Assembly (NCBI GenBank): GCA_002355455.1
Contig: AP017375.1
Coordinates: 4,579,640 to 4,643,639 of the forward strand
Direction of reading: 5' to 3'
Source of the DNA: Stanieria sp. NIES-3757
Lineage (GTDB): Bacteria > Cyanobacteriota > Cyanobacteriia > Cyanobacteriales > Xenococcaceae
Length of the DNA stretch: 64,000 nucleotides
In this document: positions 27,765 to 36,155 of the stretch, in pieces
How the letters are laid out: each line of letters opens with the position of its first letter
Position numbering within the stretch: the first letter of the stretch is position 1
Position numbers and translations under genes: made by a program
The notes under the pieces: generated by a model
Told to the model about the DNA's origin: nothing
Databases searched by the model: none
Seen by the model: the letters and a program-made list of their open reading frames with translations, nothing else

Positions 27765-28256
27765 CAATTAAAGTGTAATTACTTAACAACTAATGATTAG
27801 AAATATACATCTTGTTTCTGCTTGATTTTTAATTAATTTAATCAAATGTCAAATTTTGAAATAATGATCCAAGTCGTTTTAGTTTCCAGTTTCCTTTACA
27901 CTTAAAAGAATTAAATACTTAATAAACTAGAACTAGTGATAGTGCTGATCAATTATCATTACTGATAAGCAGCTAGATTCTTACAAATTATTTCTCTTAA
28001 AGTTTTGCAATTATTGAAAGTTAATCTTGCAGGTGTAGCAAAAGATAAGATAAATTGTTGAAGTATTATCTATCTTTTAAAAAAAAGTTAACTAAGTACG
28101 GCTATTTGTTACTTAGGAAGAGACTTTATTGTCAAGCTTTTTCGTCAAATTATTTTCAAGTCATCTTTCTGTTTTTGGTATTGGAAAACCTTAAGTTAAT
28201 GACCTTGCCAGCTAAGAAAATTCGATCTATGAATGATTATTATTAACTCATGGTAG
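27765..28256. other. Intergenic region, no feature supported
   Basis: About 490 AT-rich bases between two plus-strand genes. A 63-codon frame at 28055-28246 has no ribosome site and low-complexity codons, so it is not called. Promoter elements for the diguanylate cyclase are expected here but not identifiable. Confidence 0.4.
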
Positions 28257-29660
28257 ATGAGCAATTTGTATAACGAAGTATCTAAAGGAAATATATTAAT
28301 TGTTGACGATCTGCCAGACGATTTGCGCTTGCTGTCATCTATTTTAAGCAAACATGCTTATCAAGTTAATTGCGTAGTTAATGGAGAAATGGCATTAAAT
28401 GCCGTTAGAAACAATCTTCCTGACATAATCTTGCTTGACATTATGATCCCGGTCATAGATGGTTATAAAGTCTGTCAAATTCTCAAAGCTAATGAAAGAA
28501 CTCGCAAAATTCCTATCATTTTTTTGAGCGGGTTGGATTCAGAATCAGACAAAGTACAAGCCTTTAAATTAGGAGCGGTAGATTATATTACTAAACCTTT
28601 TTTCATCGATGAAGTAGTAATTAGAATTGAAACTCAATTGGCTTTTGCTCGCGAACAAAGTAAGCTAGCAGCAATTATTGAAGAACAAATTCACGAACGT
28701 CAAATGGTCGAAAAACAACTGAATCAATCGCAAGCTCTTTTGACTGGAGTGTTAAATAGTTCTTTAGATGGTGTAGCAGCTTTTGAATCTGTACGAAATC
28801 AAGAGGGAAAAATCATTGATTTTCGTTGGGTAGTAGCTAATCCAGTAGCAGCAATGACAGTGGGAGAAACTAGAGATAGTTTATTAAGTCAATGTTTATT
28901 TGATCGATTACCAGGACATTTATTTGACGGACTATTTAAATTATTTGTTCAAGTAGTAGAAAATTGTATTGTTTTAGAACAAGAGCATTTTTATAAATCT
29001 GATTCTTTACAAGCTTGGTTTCAAATAGTCGCAGTAAAATTAAACGATGGGTTTGCGATGACTTTTCGTGATATTACCGAGCGCAAGCAAATGGAAATAG
29101 CTCTTCAAGATGCTAATTGTGAACTTAAACGTCAGGCTAATATTGATAGTCTGACTCAAGTTGCTAATCGTCGTCGTTTTGATGAATATATTCTTCAAGA
29201 ATGGGCAAGATGCGCCCGAGAAAGACAGTTTTTGTCTCTGATTTTATGTGATGTCGATTATTTCAAAGCCTACAATGACGAATACGGACATCAAGCAGGA
29301 GATGATTGTCTTTATCAAGTAGCTCAAGGAATGAATAACATTGTTAGACGTCCAGCAGATTTAGTTTTTCGCTATGGTGGGGAGGAATTTGCAATTATTC
29401 TTCCTTTTACTAGTGGTGAAGGTGCGATCGGAGTAGCTGAAGCGATTAGACAAGAGATTAAGCAACTAAAAATTCCTCATAATTTATCTCAAGTTAACCA
29501 ATACGTGACTCTTAGTTTAGGTATTTCTAGTATTATTCCTCATCATAATTCTGCTCCTGAAATGTTGATTGCTTCTGCCGATCGCGCTTTATATGAAGCC
29601 AAAGCTCAAGGACGCGATCGCGTTATTTATAATGGTTTAGAAATTCCTTTTTTTTATTGA
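28257..29660 (+). CDS. REC-PAS-GGDEF diguanylate cyclase
   Basis: A 467-residue response regulator that should make cyclic di-GMP from GTP. Receiver domain about 12-130 with phospho-acceptor Asp61 in LLDIMIP; PAS-like domain about 155-275; GGDEF domain about 290-460 with an intact GGEEF active site (374-378). An RxxD inhibitory site (RPAD) lies exactly five residues before GGEEF, so product feedback is likely. No membrane segment, so cytoplasmic. The cognate kinase is not adjacent. Its 3' end overlaps the convergent channel gene by 7 bp. Confidence 0.9.
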   Translation: MSNLYNEVSKGNILIVDDLPDDLRLLSSILSKHAYQVNCVVNGEMALNAVRNNLPDIILLDIMIPVIDGYKVCQILKANERTRKIPIIFLSGLDSESDKVQAFKLGAVDYITKPFFIDEVVIRIETQLAFAREQSKLAAIIEEQIHERQMVEKQLNQSQALLTGVLNSSLDGVAAFESVRNQEGKIIDFRWVVANPVAAMTVGETRDSLLSQCLFDRLPGHLFDGLFKLFVQVVENCIVLEQEHFYKSDSLQAWFQIVAVKLNDGFAMTFRDITERKQMEIALQDANCELKRQANIDSLTQVANRRRFDEYILQEWARCARERQFLSLILCDVDYFKAYNDEYGHQAGDDCLYQVAQGMNNIVRRPADLVFRYGGEEFAIILPFTSGEGAIGVAEAIRQEIKQLKIPHNLSQVNQYVTLSLGISSIIPHHNSAPEMLIASADRALYEAKAQGRDRVIYNGLEIPFFY

Positions 29661-31348
29661 AATACTAATTCTTCTGAAGGAGGAGTCCGCCACAACTGCT
29701 CTAAATTACTAGCTGGCATAGTTAAATACAAAATATCTTCAGGATTAAGTAAGGTTTTTAATAAATCCCAACTGTGAATAGTATGACCGTTTCTTTCCAA
29801 ATAAAGAGGCACAAAATCTGCTTTCATAGCTGCATCTTGAATTTTCATGCCACAAAAAGGATGTTTGGCAGTAATCATCGTAGCTAAGGCTACCCAGAGT
29901 AAATCTTGCGTCATCCCATTACCTAAAATTCTTCCTCCCAAAGCAGCAGCAACAAATGAATGAGTTGATAATTCAATCGGAGACAAAACGCGATCAAATT
30001 CAAAGACTTCTTGCATTGATTGAGCAAACTGCGGATCGTAACTCCTGACAATGGTGGCTATTTGAGGAGCTAATGCTTTAGCGGTTAAAGCTATTTCTAA
30101 ATTAATCATATCGTTGCTAGTGACAGCAATCAGACTAACAGCGCGATCGCAATTGACTGTTTTGAGGGTGGCATTTAGACTACCATCTTCAATAATGACA
30201 GGAACTCCTAGAGAACGAGCCGTATGTAGAAACCGATTGTTGGGATCTGAATCGATGACGACAACTTCATGCCCTTGTTGATGTAACTGTCGGACAATTT
30301 GAATGCCAATTCCGCCTAAACCACAGATAATATGATGATGACGAGTTGGTACTCTGGCAGCATCCCAAGCTTGTTTGAGTCGACTACCCAAAATAAAATC
30401 GTTAATCAAAGCGTAGCAAATTCCAACTACTCCCGCCCCGACAAGCATCATCACTGTAGTAAAAATTTTAATCCCATCAGGAGCTTTTTCGGCTACTTGT
30501 TCTTGTCCTCCTGCGCCTGTAATCATGCCGACGGAAAAATAGAGTGCATCGACAATTGAAGTATTAAAATTTACACTGACATAGATTAAGGTTGCTAGCA
30601 AAATCATCAATAATAAAAACAAACTAACGATCGCAACCGAACGAGCATATCTTTGATATTGAGGTAAATTATTAATTGCTTTAAGAACTTTTCCCCAATA
30701 GGAACGGCGTTGATGACGAATAGTTGGCTTAGTACCAACGATCAGATGATCTCCTGGTTGTAAAGTTTTTCCTTTGATCACTGCCGAAACTAAATCGATT
30801 TCTCCTTGAGTAGGAAGATAATAAATCAGCATTCTACTGGTATTGTTCCACAATTCTTTTAAAGATTTACCTAACCAAGGATGATCTTCATCAATAACTT
30901 CTTCATGAATTGGCCAAGTTTGATTAAATAATTTTAATTGTCCAATTGCCTCACTGCCCAAGGCTGCAAAGGTAAAAATGGGTGCAGAGAGAGAAGCGAC
31001 ACTCATAGTAAAATGGTCGGGAAGAGTTTGATCGAGACGTTCGCCCAAAGTTTGATTGAATAAACGATTAATGATCCGAATGCGAGGATTAATTAATCTA
31101 GCTTGAGTTAAAATTGCCAAATTAAGCGCATCATCATTATGAGCCAAGATCAAAGTCTGAGCTTCTTTAATTCCTGCATTAATTAAAGTAGTGGCTAAAG
31201 CCGAACTCCCGATGATAATTTTTTCTGTAGGTGACACGCTCATCGGGCGATCGCTAATCCCAACGACATCTGCTCTTTGTTGTCGCAGTAAAGTGTAGAT
31301 TTTATATCCAGTACGACCAAGACCAGACACAATGATCCGGGTTTTCAT
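29654..31348 (-). CDS. RCK-channel-RCK potassium-channel-like protein with atypical pore
   Basis: From the ATG at 31348 the protein has 564 residues; a TTG two codons earlier is possible. Order: an N-terminal Rossmann NAD-binding TrkA_N/RCK domain (SGLGRTGYKI), an RCK_C domain (to about 210), a two-helix pore module (helices about 237-259 and 296-318) and a second RCK_N/RCK_C pair (IICGLGGIGIQIV onwards). The pore loop reads VGMITGAGG instead of the canonical TVGYG filter. It sits in the cytoplasmic membrane; ion selectivity cannot be assumed to be K+. Confidence 0.8.
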   Translation of the reverse strand: MKTRIIVSGLGRTGYKIYTLLRQQRADVVGISDRPMSVSPTEKIIIGSSALATTLINAGIKEAQTLILAHNDDALNLAILTQARLINPRIRIINRLFNQTLGERLDQTLPDHFTMSVASLSAPIFTFAALGSEAIGQLKLFNQTWPIHEEVIDEDHPWLGKSLKELWNNTSRMLIYYLPTQGEIDLVSAVIKGKTLQPGDHLIVGTKPTIRHQRRSYWGKVLKAINNLPQYQRYARSVAIVSLFLLLMILLATLIYVSVNFNTSIVDALYFSVGMITGAGGQEQVAEKAPDGIKIFTTVMMLVGAGVVGICYALINDFILGSRLKQAWDAARVPTRHHHIICGLGGIGIQIVRQLHQQGHEVVVIDSDPNNRFLHTARSLGVPVIIEDGSLNATLKTVNCDRAVSLIAVTSNDMINLEIALTAKALAPQIATIVRSYDPQFAQSMQEVFEFDRVLSPIELSTHSFVAAALGGRILGNGMTQDLLWVALATMITAKHPFCGMKIQDAAMKADFVPLYLERNGHTIHSWDLLKTLLNPEDILYLTMPASNLEQLWRTPPSEELVFQ

Positions 31349-31595
31349 AATCAAGCATAATTGAGAGTAAAGATGGAGATTATTTTTTATCTTTTATTGT
31401 GAACTACTTATCTAGCTCTGAATGTAACCGATCGCACTAGAGTGATTTTTTTTATACTGGCTTTGTCAAGCTAAAATTTTAGCTAGAAATTCGGTAATCC
31501 CTATCTATTGTTAATTTTCAGACCTTGAGCCTTGAATTAAGATTGAAATAGATAAGTGAAAATTTAAAAATAGTCTTGATTAAAAAAACAAGCTC

Positions 31596-32324
31596 ATGAG
31601 TAATACAAGCAATTTTCGCCAAGCGATTAGAGAAGCTAAAGGACAAGCTTTGCTTGGACCTAACGTTATCGCTAACGCCCTACCCTATCTCGGTGGCGGT
31701 CTAATTTTAACTGCCTTAGGTACTTATGGTGGTTTAGGGGTGATTAATGCTCGCCCTGACCTCTTTATGCCTACTTTTATCGGTGCCATAATCGCTGAAT
31801 TAGTTTTATTTTTTATCGCCCGTGGAGTAGCAGAAAAAGGAGATAACAGCACCGCTTTACCTCTGTTGGCTCTCTACAGTCTTTTATCTGGCTATACTCT
31901 TAGTGGTTTAGTTTTTGTAGCTCTTAGTACTTCTGGTGTGGGTATTCCCGGCATTGGCATCGCAGCAGCAGGTTGTGGTGTGACTTTTATTGTCGGTCGT
32001 AATATTGGTTCTAACCTTTCCGAAAGCGATGGTTTAGCTTTGGCTCAAACTGTTCGTTTGGGAGTTATTGCTTTACTGGTTGTTCTTTTAGCTCAACTAG
32101 GTTTGGCTTTGTTTGGAGTCTACACTCCTAGTTGGCTAGAAATTGCCATTTCTGGAATTGGGGTGGCTTTATTTGTGGGTTCGGCTGTAGTAGATTTTTA
32201 TATCCTTCCTCGTGCTTATCGTAACGACCAATATCTACCTGCTGCTCTTTCAATGTATCTCACCTACATTAATTTGTTTGTCTTTATCTTACGACTCCTG
32301 ATTGCGTTGAATAGTCGTGACTAA
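31596..32324 (+). CDS. Bax inhibitor-1 family membrane protein
   Basis: A 242-residue protein with about seven hydrophobic segments. The C-terminal block (SAVVDFYILPR ... YLTYINLFVFILRLL) is the BI-1/YccA signature. Bacterial members act as pH-sensitive Ca2+ leak channels or modulate FtsH protease; which applies here is unknown. It stands alone, with a terminator just downstream. Confidence 0.85.
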   Translation: MSNTSNFRQAIREAKGQALLGPNVIANALPYLGGGLILTALGTYGGLGVINARPDLFMPTFIGAIIAELVLFFIARGVAEKGDNSTALPLLALYSLLSGYTLSGLVFVALSTSGVGIPGIGIAAAGCGVTFIVGRNIGSNLSESDGLALAQTVRLGVIALLVVLLAQLGLALFGVYTPSWLEIAISGIGVALFVGSAVVDFYILPRAYRNDQYLPAALSMYLTYINLFVFILRLLIALNSRD

Positions 32325-32343
32325 AGCAATAGTTAAAAATAAG

Positions 32344-32371
32344 GGTGGATCTTTAGTCCACCTTTTCTTTT
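32344..32371 (+). terminator. Rho-independent terminator of the BI-1 gene
   Basis: GGTGGA (32344-32349), loop, TCCACC (32357-32362), then TTTTCTTTT. It lies 20 bp after the stop codon. Confidence 0.78.
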
Positions 32372-32431
32372 AGGATAAGATAAAGAAAGTAAAGAATTAT
32401 TAATTTTGCTAGACAAGAGGTTAATTTACTG

Positions 32432-32602
32432 ATGAGCGAATCTCAACCTACTACTACTCCTAAATTAGAAGATCCCAAATTTGGCTTCAACGACTACGCT
32501 GAAAGATTAAACGGTCGAGCAGCAATGATTGGTTTTGTTTTGACTTTAGTAATTGAGTATTTGACAGGACAAGGTTTACTATCTTGGTTAGGTTTACAGT
32601 AA
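32432..32602 (+). CDS. High-light-inducible protein (one-helix Lhc-like)
   Basis: A 56-residue protein with one membrane helix. The sequence FNDYAERLNGRAAMIGFVLT contains the chlorophyll-binding motif ExxNGRxAMIGF shared by Hli/Scp proteins and the first and third helices of plant LHC proteins. Such proteins bind chlorophyll and carotenoid, associate with photosystem II assembly complexes and dissipate excess energy in the thylakoid. The N-terminus (SESQPTTTPKLEDPKFG) is the usual polar lead-in. It is monocistronic, between two hairpins. Confidence 0.92.
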   Translation: MSESQPTTTPKLEDPKFGFNDYAERLNGRAAMIGFVLTLVIEYLTGQGLLSWLGLQ

Positions 32603-32780
32603 TTGCTTTAACTTAAAACACGGTTAAAAGTTTTTGAGGCGTTCTTGCGGGAACGTCTTCATAATTTAAATCTAACTAAGACTTGAATTTACGATCATGC
32701 TGCTAAGATAAGACACATTACGGGGTGTTTCCCGTTAAGCTTAAAGTAATTGCAATCAATGTTTTGATTGAGCAACATCG

Positions 32781-33071
32781 ATGAACATTTTCTTGCCTAG
32801 ATTCTTAAAACTAGCTTATCGTAAAGAACCTATCTCTAGCTTTATTCTGATTTTGGGTGCAGTGGATGCCGTAATTGGAGGTATTGGTGGACGCTGGAGC
32901 TTGTTATCTGTTGGTTTAATTATCGCTTTGATAGGAATCTTGGTTCGTTGGCAACAACTACAAAAATCTCAAGCGATCGCAGTTAAAAACAATACTAAAT
33001 ACGCTCTTCCTCCTAGTCCATCTAATTCTCCTTTGCCTCTGTTGACTCACAATAAACAACATAAAGGTTAA
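32781..33071 (+). CDS. Small two-helix membrane protein of unknown function
   Basis: A 96-residue protein with two hydrophobic segments (about 18-35 and 40-57, the second ending in VRWQQLQ) and a polar, Pro/Ser-rich C-terminal tail. It resembles small cyanobacterial hypothetical proteins but no family name can be given. It lies downstream of hli on the same strand with a 178-bp gap. Confidence 0.55.
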   Translation: MNIFLPRFLKLAYRKEPISSFILILGAVDAVIGGIGGRWSLLSVGLIIALIGILVRWQQLQKSQAIAVKNNTKYALPPSPSNSPLPLLTHNKQHKG

Positions 33072-33251
33072 TCAAAGTAGAGACGTGTCTTGGTGAGCGT
33101 TCCTTACAAAAGGCAAAAATTTCCTTTAACCATCAACCATCAACAAAAGACCAACAGCTTGACCGTATTTCATTAATGTGAGAAACGCTATATATTTTTA
33201 TAGAGCAAGCAATAGTAGTTTGCTTTGGTTGTTATTAGTTAGAAAAAAATT

Positions 33252-33671
33252 ATGGCTCAAGCTATAGATGTTCTGTTTGAAGAAGGTTTTGCGAAATATC
33301 AGGCAGGAGAACCACCAGAACAACTAATTCCATTTTTCCAATCCATTTGCGATCGCGCTCCTAAAAATGCTTCTGCTTGGACTTGTTTAGCTTGGCTTTA
33401 TCTATTAACAGAGCAACCGGATAAAGCTCTTAAAGCAGCACAAAAAAGCGTCAAAATTGATGCTCGCGATCCCCAAGCTCGAATAAATTTAGCTCTAGCT
33501 ATGTTAGATTCCGATCAAAAGGGAGTCAGACCCCATATTGAACTAGTGCAAAGAGCGATCGCCTTTGACAATCGCTTCAAAGATGAAATTGAAACCAATA
33601 TCAAAGACGGATTAACCAGAAAACCTAACTGGAAAAGCTTGCAACGCATTAACAGTTGGTTATTTGAATAA
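33252..33671 (+). CDS. TPR-repeat protein
   Basis: A soluble 139-residue protein with two tetratricopeptide repeats (about 41-108): NASAWTCLAWLYLLTEQPDK and the following ALKAAQKSVKIDARDPQARI. It serves as a protein-interaction scaffold. Its stop is 10 bp before the M48 peptidase start, so the two are probably co-transcribed and may act together. No signal peptide is seen. Confidence 0.8.
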   Translation: MAQAIDVLFEEGFAKYQAGEPPEQLIPFFQSICDRAPKNASAWTCLAWLYLLTEQPDKALKAAQKSVKIDARDPQARINLALAMLDSDQKGVRPHIELVQRAIAFDNRFKDEIETNIKDGLTRKPNWKSLQRINSWLFE

Positions 33672-33681
33672 TTAATTAACC

Positions 33682-34545
33682 ATGACCATGAATTTAACGA
33701 AACAAGTATTAACGGGACTAAAAGCGGATGATTTCCGCCACCCCCTTGACTTACAGGCTACCACTACCTTAAAACAACTACCAGGTTTGGATTTGGCAAT
33801 TCGCAGTTTACTCGGTTCGGTAGCAGAACAGTTTTTTTATCTAAACAATATTGCAGCCAGTGTTTTAGTTAGTGACAAACAATTACCTCAATTACACAAG
33901 TTATTACTAGAAGCTTGTGAAGTTCTAGACTTAGAACCACCTCAGTTATACGTCCAACAAAATTCTGTCCCCAATGCTTATACTTTTGCCATGCGGGGGA
34001 AACAACCCTTTATGGTACTTCATACTTCTTTAATTGAGATGTTAACTGCTGAAGAAATTCAGGCAGTAATTGCTCATGAATTAGGTCATCTCAAGTGTGA
34101 ACACGGGGTTTATCTAACTATAGCTAATATTATGGTCTTAGCAGCCAACTTGCTTCCTACCTGGGGAACAATTTTAGCCCAATCCCTACAAGAACAAATG
34201 TTGCAATGGGTACGCTGTGCTGAATTTAGTTGCGATCGCGCTGCTTTATTGGCTACCCAAAATCCTCAAGTAGTCATGTCTGTATTGATGAAACTGGCTG
34301 GTGGTTCTCCTCGATTAGCTTCTCAGTTAAATTTAGAGGCTTTTATCGAGCAAGCCAAAGCTTATGATAGTGCTACTGAAGATCAATTAGGAGAACTGCT
34401 AAAAAATGCCCAAACAGCCCAATTAACCCATCCCGTCCCTGTAATTCGAGCCAGAGAAATTGAAAGATGGTCAAGTTCGGCAGAATATCACAATTTATTA
34501 GTTAAAGGTACCAAAGAACTTCAAGGTGGCTGGCGTAATTGGTAA
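33682..34545 (+). CDS. M48 family zinc metallopeptidase
   Basis: A 287-residue Ste24/HtpX-type protease. The zinc site is HELGH (132-136) with third ligand Glu181 in AEFSCDRAA. Only one or two hydrophobic stretches (about 145-165) are present, fewer than in HtpX, so it may be peripherally membrane-bound. It follows the TPR gene after 10 bp. Likely role: degradation of damaged or misassembled membrane proteins; substrate unknown. Confidence 0.87.
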   Translation: MTMNLTKQVLTGLKADDFRHPLDLQATTTLKQLPGLDLAIRSLLGSVAEQFFYLNNIAASVLVSDKQLPQLHKLLLEACEVLDLEPPQLYVQQNSVPNAYTFAMRGKQPFMVLHTSLIEMLTAEEIQAVIAHELGHLKCEHGVYLTIANIMVLAANLLPTWGTILAQSLQEQMLQWVRCAEFSCDRAALLATQNPQVVMSVLMKLAGGSPRLASQLNLEAFIEQAKAYDSATEDQLGELLKNAQTAQLTHPVPVIRAREIERWSSSAEYHNLLVKGTKELQGGWRNW

Positions 34546-34587
34546 TCAATTAATCTTACAGCTTCAAAGAGCAGAGGGTATAACTAC

Positions 34588-35268
34588 ATGAATCAGTTAC
34601 TCAATCAATTAAAATCTAGACTAATTGTTTCTTGTCAAGCACCAGTAAATTCTCCCCTTCATCATCCTGATGTAATTGCTGCGATCGCAATTGCTTGTGT
34701 CAATCAAGGTGCAGGGGGAGTTAGAATTGATACCCCTAGTCATGTTCAAGCTGTTAGAAAACAATTACCCCAAATCCCAATTATTGGTTTGTGGAAACAG
34801 CAGAATTTGGGTAGCGAAGTTTATATAACTCCTCGTTATCAAGATGCTGTTGCGATCGCTCAAGCTGGTGCGGATATTATAGCGATCGATGCTACTACCA
34901 GAAAACGCCCAGGTGGAGACACTGTTACAGAAATTATTGAGCGCATTCACACCGAACTAGGAAAATTAGTTATGGCAGATATAGATAGTTTGGAAAATGC
35001 GGAAAGTGCCGTAGCAGCGGGTGCAGATTTAGTAGGAACTACTCTTTATGGTTATACCCAAGCAACCAAACATCTTTCACCCCCTGGCTATGATTTACTA
35101 GCAGAAATGGTAGAAAAATTTACTGTACCTGTAATTTGTGAAGGAGGAATTGCTTCACCAATAATGGCAAAAAAAGCTTTAGAATTAGGAGCAGATGCGG
35201 TAGTAGTAGGCACTGCTATTACAGGAATCGATTTACTTGCCAAATCTTTTCAAGCAGTTTTTGAGTAA
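34588..35268 (+). CDS. nanE: N-acetylmannosamine-6-phosphate 2-epimerase
   Basis: A 226-residue TIM barrel that interconverts ManNAc-6-P and GlcNAc-6-P. Family motifs are clear: SCQAPVNSPLHHP at the start, catalytic Lys70 in IGLWK, DATTRKRP, and the phosphate/substrate motif VICEGGIASP followed by GADAVVVGTAIT. No other sialic-acid or ManNAc catabolic gene is nearby, so in this organism it may serve amino-sugar interconversion for glycan synthesis. The gene follows the M48 gene by 42 bp. Confidence 0.9.
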   Translation: MNQLLNQLKSRLIVSCQAPVNSPLHHPDVIAAIAIACVNQGAGGVRIDTPSHVQAVRKQLPQIPIIGLWKQQNLGSEVYITPRYQDAVAIAQAGADIIAIDATTRKRPGGDTVTEIIERIHTELGKLVMADIDSLENAESAVAAGADLVGTTLYGYTQATKHLSPPGYDLLAEMVEKFTVPVICEGGIASPIMAKKALELGADAVVVGTAITGIDLLAKSFQAVFE

Positions 35269-35360
35269 AGTGTTAGTTAATTTTTAGTTAATGATTCAGC
35301 TACAAGCTAAAAAATATCTTAACCCCAGCCAATATTTAAGTATTTCATTAACAACTCAAT

Positions 35361-35861
35361 TTAATTTCGATTTACCATGACAATTTGCCATTGACCAGAT
35401 TGACTAGTTTGAAAAGCCACCTTACTACCATCACCGCTAATTGTCGGATGACTAACCGAACCACGAACATTAGCACTTAATAATTCTGTTGTTTGAGTTT
35501 GCCGATTGTAAACAAAGACATCAGTTTTACCCCGTTCGGTGGAAACATAAGCTAGATATTGTCCGTCAGCACTGAGTGACGGTTGATCTTGAGAAGAATT
35601 TCGACGATTGAGGTTGGGCAATGAAACCAATTGACGCTGCTGTAAATCATATAAAAAAATATCTCGATTGCCATTGCGGTCTGAAGCAAAAGCAAGATAG
35701 CGGGCGTCACCACTATAAGCTGGGTATTCTTCAGCAGAGTTACTATTAATTCCTCCTGTTAGAATTTCAGGGGTAATTAATAAAGCTCGGCTACAACCAC
35801 TTATCCAAGTAGTACCCAGGAAACATAATAAGATTAAATTAAACGTTCCTACAGCCCTCAT
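35361..35861 (-). CDS. TolB-like beta-propeller lipoprotein
   Basis: A 166-residue exported protein. The N-terminal signal ends in a lipobox (ISGC, Cys23), so it should be lipid-anchored. Three PD40/WD40-like repeats follow (EYPAYSGDARYLAFASDRNG; DQPSLSADGQYLAYVS; SHPTISGDGSKVAFQTS), as in TolB, but too few for a complete six-bladed propeller; it may multimerise or be a reduced form. Function unknown. Confidence 0.75.
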   Translation of the reverse strand: MRAVGTFNLILLCFLGTTWISGCSRALLITPEILTGGINSNSAEEYPAYSGDARYLAFASDRNGNRDIFLYDLQQRQLVSLPNLNRRNSSQDQPSLSADGQYLAYVSTERGKTDVFVYNRQTQTTELLSANVRGSVSHPTISGDGSKVAFQTSQSGQWQIVMVNRN

Positions 35862-35988
35862 TTATCTTATCTTAATGGTAGTTTCTTGTTTTTCAGCAAA
35901 TTTACAAAGAAAATGTAAAATTATACATGATTCAGGAGTCAAACAAATTTAATTAAATTTAATTCCTGAGCTTAAGCAACTATTGTGA

Positions 35989-36030
35989 GTGAACAGTACA
36001 CTGCCATTAAACGACAGTTTCTGCGTTCAC
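35989..36030 (+). promoter_or_regulatory. Stem-loop preceding the structured region
   Basis: GTGAAC (35989-35994) pairs with GTTCAC (36025-36030), and inside it ACTG (36000-36003) pairs with CAGT (36015-36018). It lies immediately 5' of the three-way junction candidate. Confidence 0.4.
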
Positions 36031-36037
36031 AAGGGGA

Positions 36038-36118
36038 GGGGCTGTGTTCTGAACTAAATTCAGAACCTCTTAAGCTCCGTGCTGTGTGCAGAGGTTGCCT
36101 CCACACTTTATAAGCCCC
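36038..36118 (+). promoter_or_regulatory. Candidate three-way-junction leader RNA
   Basis: P1: GGGGCT (36038-36043) with AGCCCC (36113-36118). P2: GTTCTGAA (36046-36053), loop CTAAA, TTCAGAAC (36059-36066), perfect. P3: GTGTG-CA-GAGG (36084-36094), loop TTG, CCTC-CACAC (36098-36106), with a 2-base bulge. The region is conspicuously GC-richer than its surroundings and ends 37 bases before the start of the glycosylphosphotransferase gene. It could be a cis-regulatory RNA, a small RNA or a composite palindromic repeat; no known riboswitch consensus was recognised. Confidence 0.45.
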
Positions 36119-36155
36119 GTCGCTTTCCGCGGTAGTATCTCGATCTCAATATCTA

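Noticed and set aside
28055-28246. 63-codon frame upstream of the diguanylate cyclase
   Set aside because: TTG start, no ribosome site, Lys/Tyr/Leu-rich composition as expected from translated AT-rich spacer, and no family resemblance.
35361-35861. Truncated tolB pseudogene
   Set aside because: Start, lipobox and three complete repeats are intact with no frameshift, so it is more likely a short lipoprotein than a fragment.
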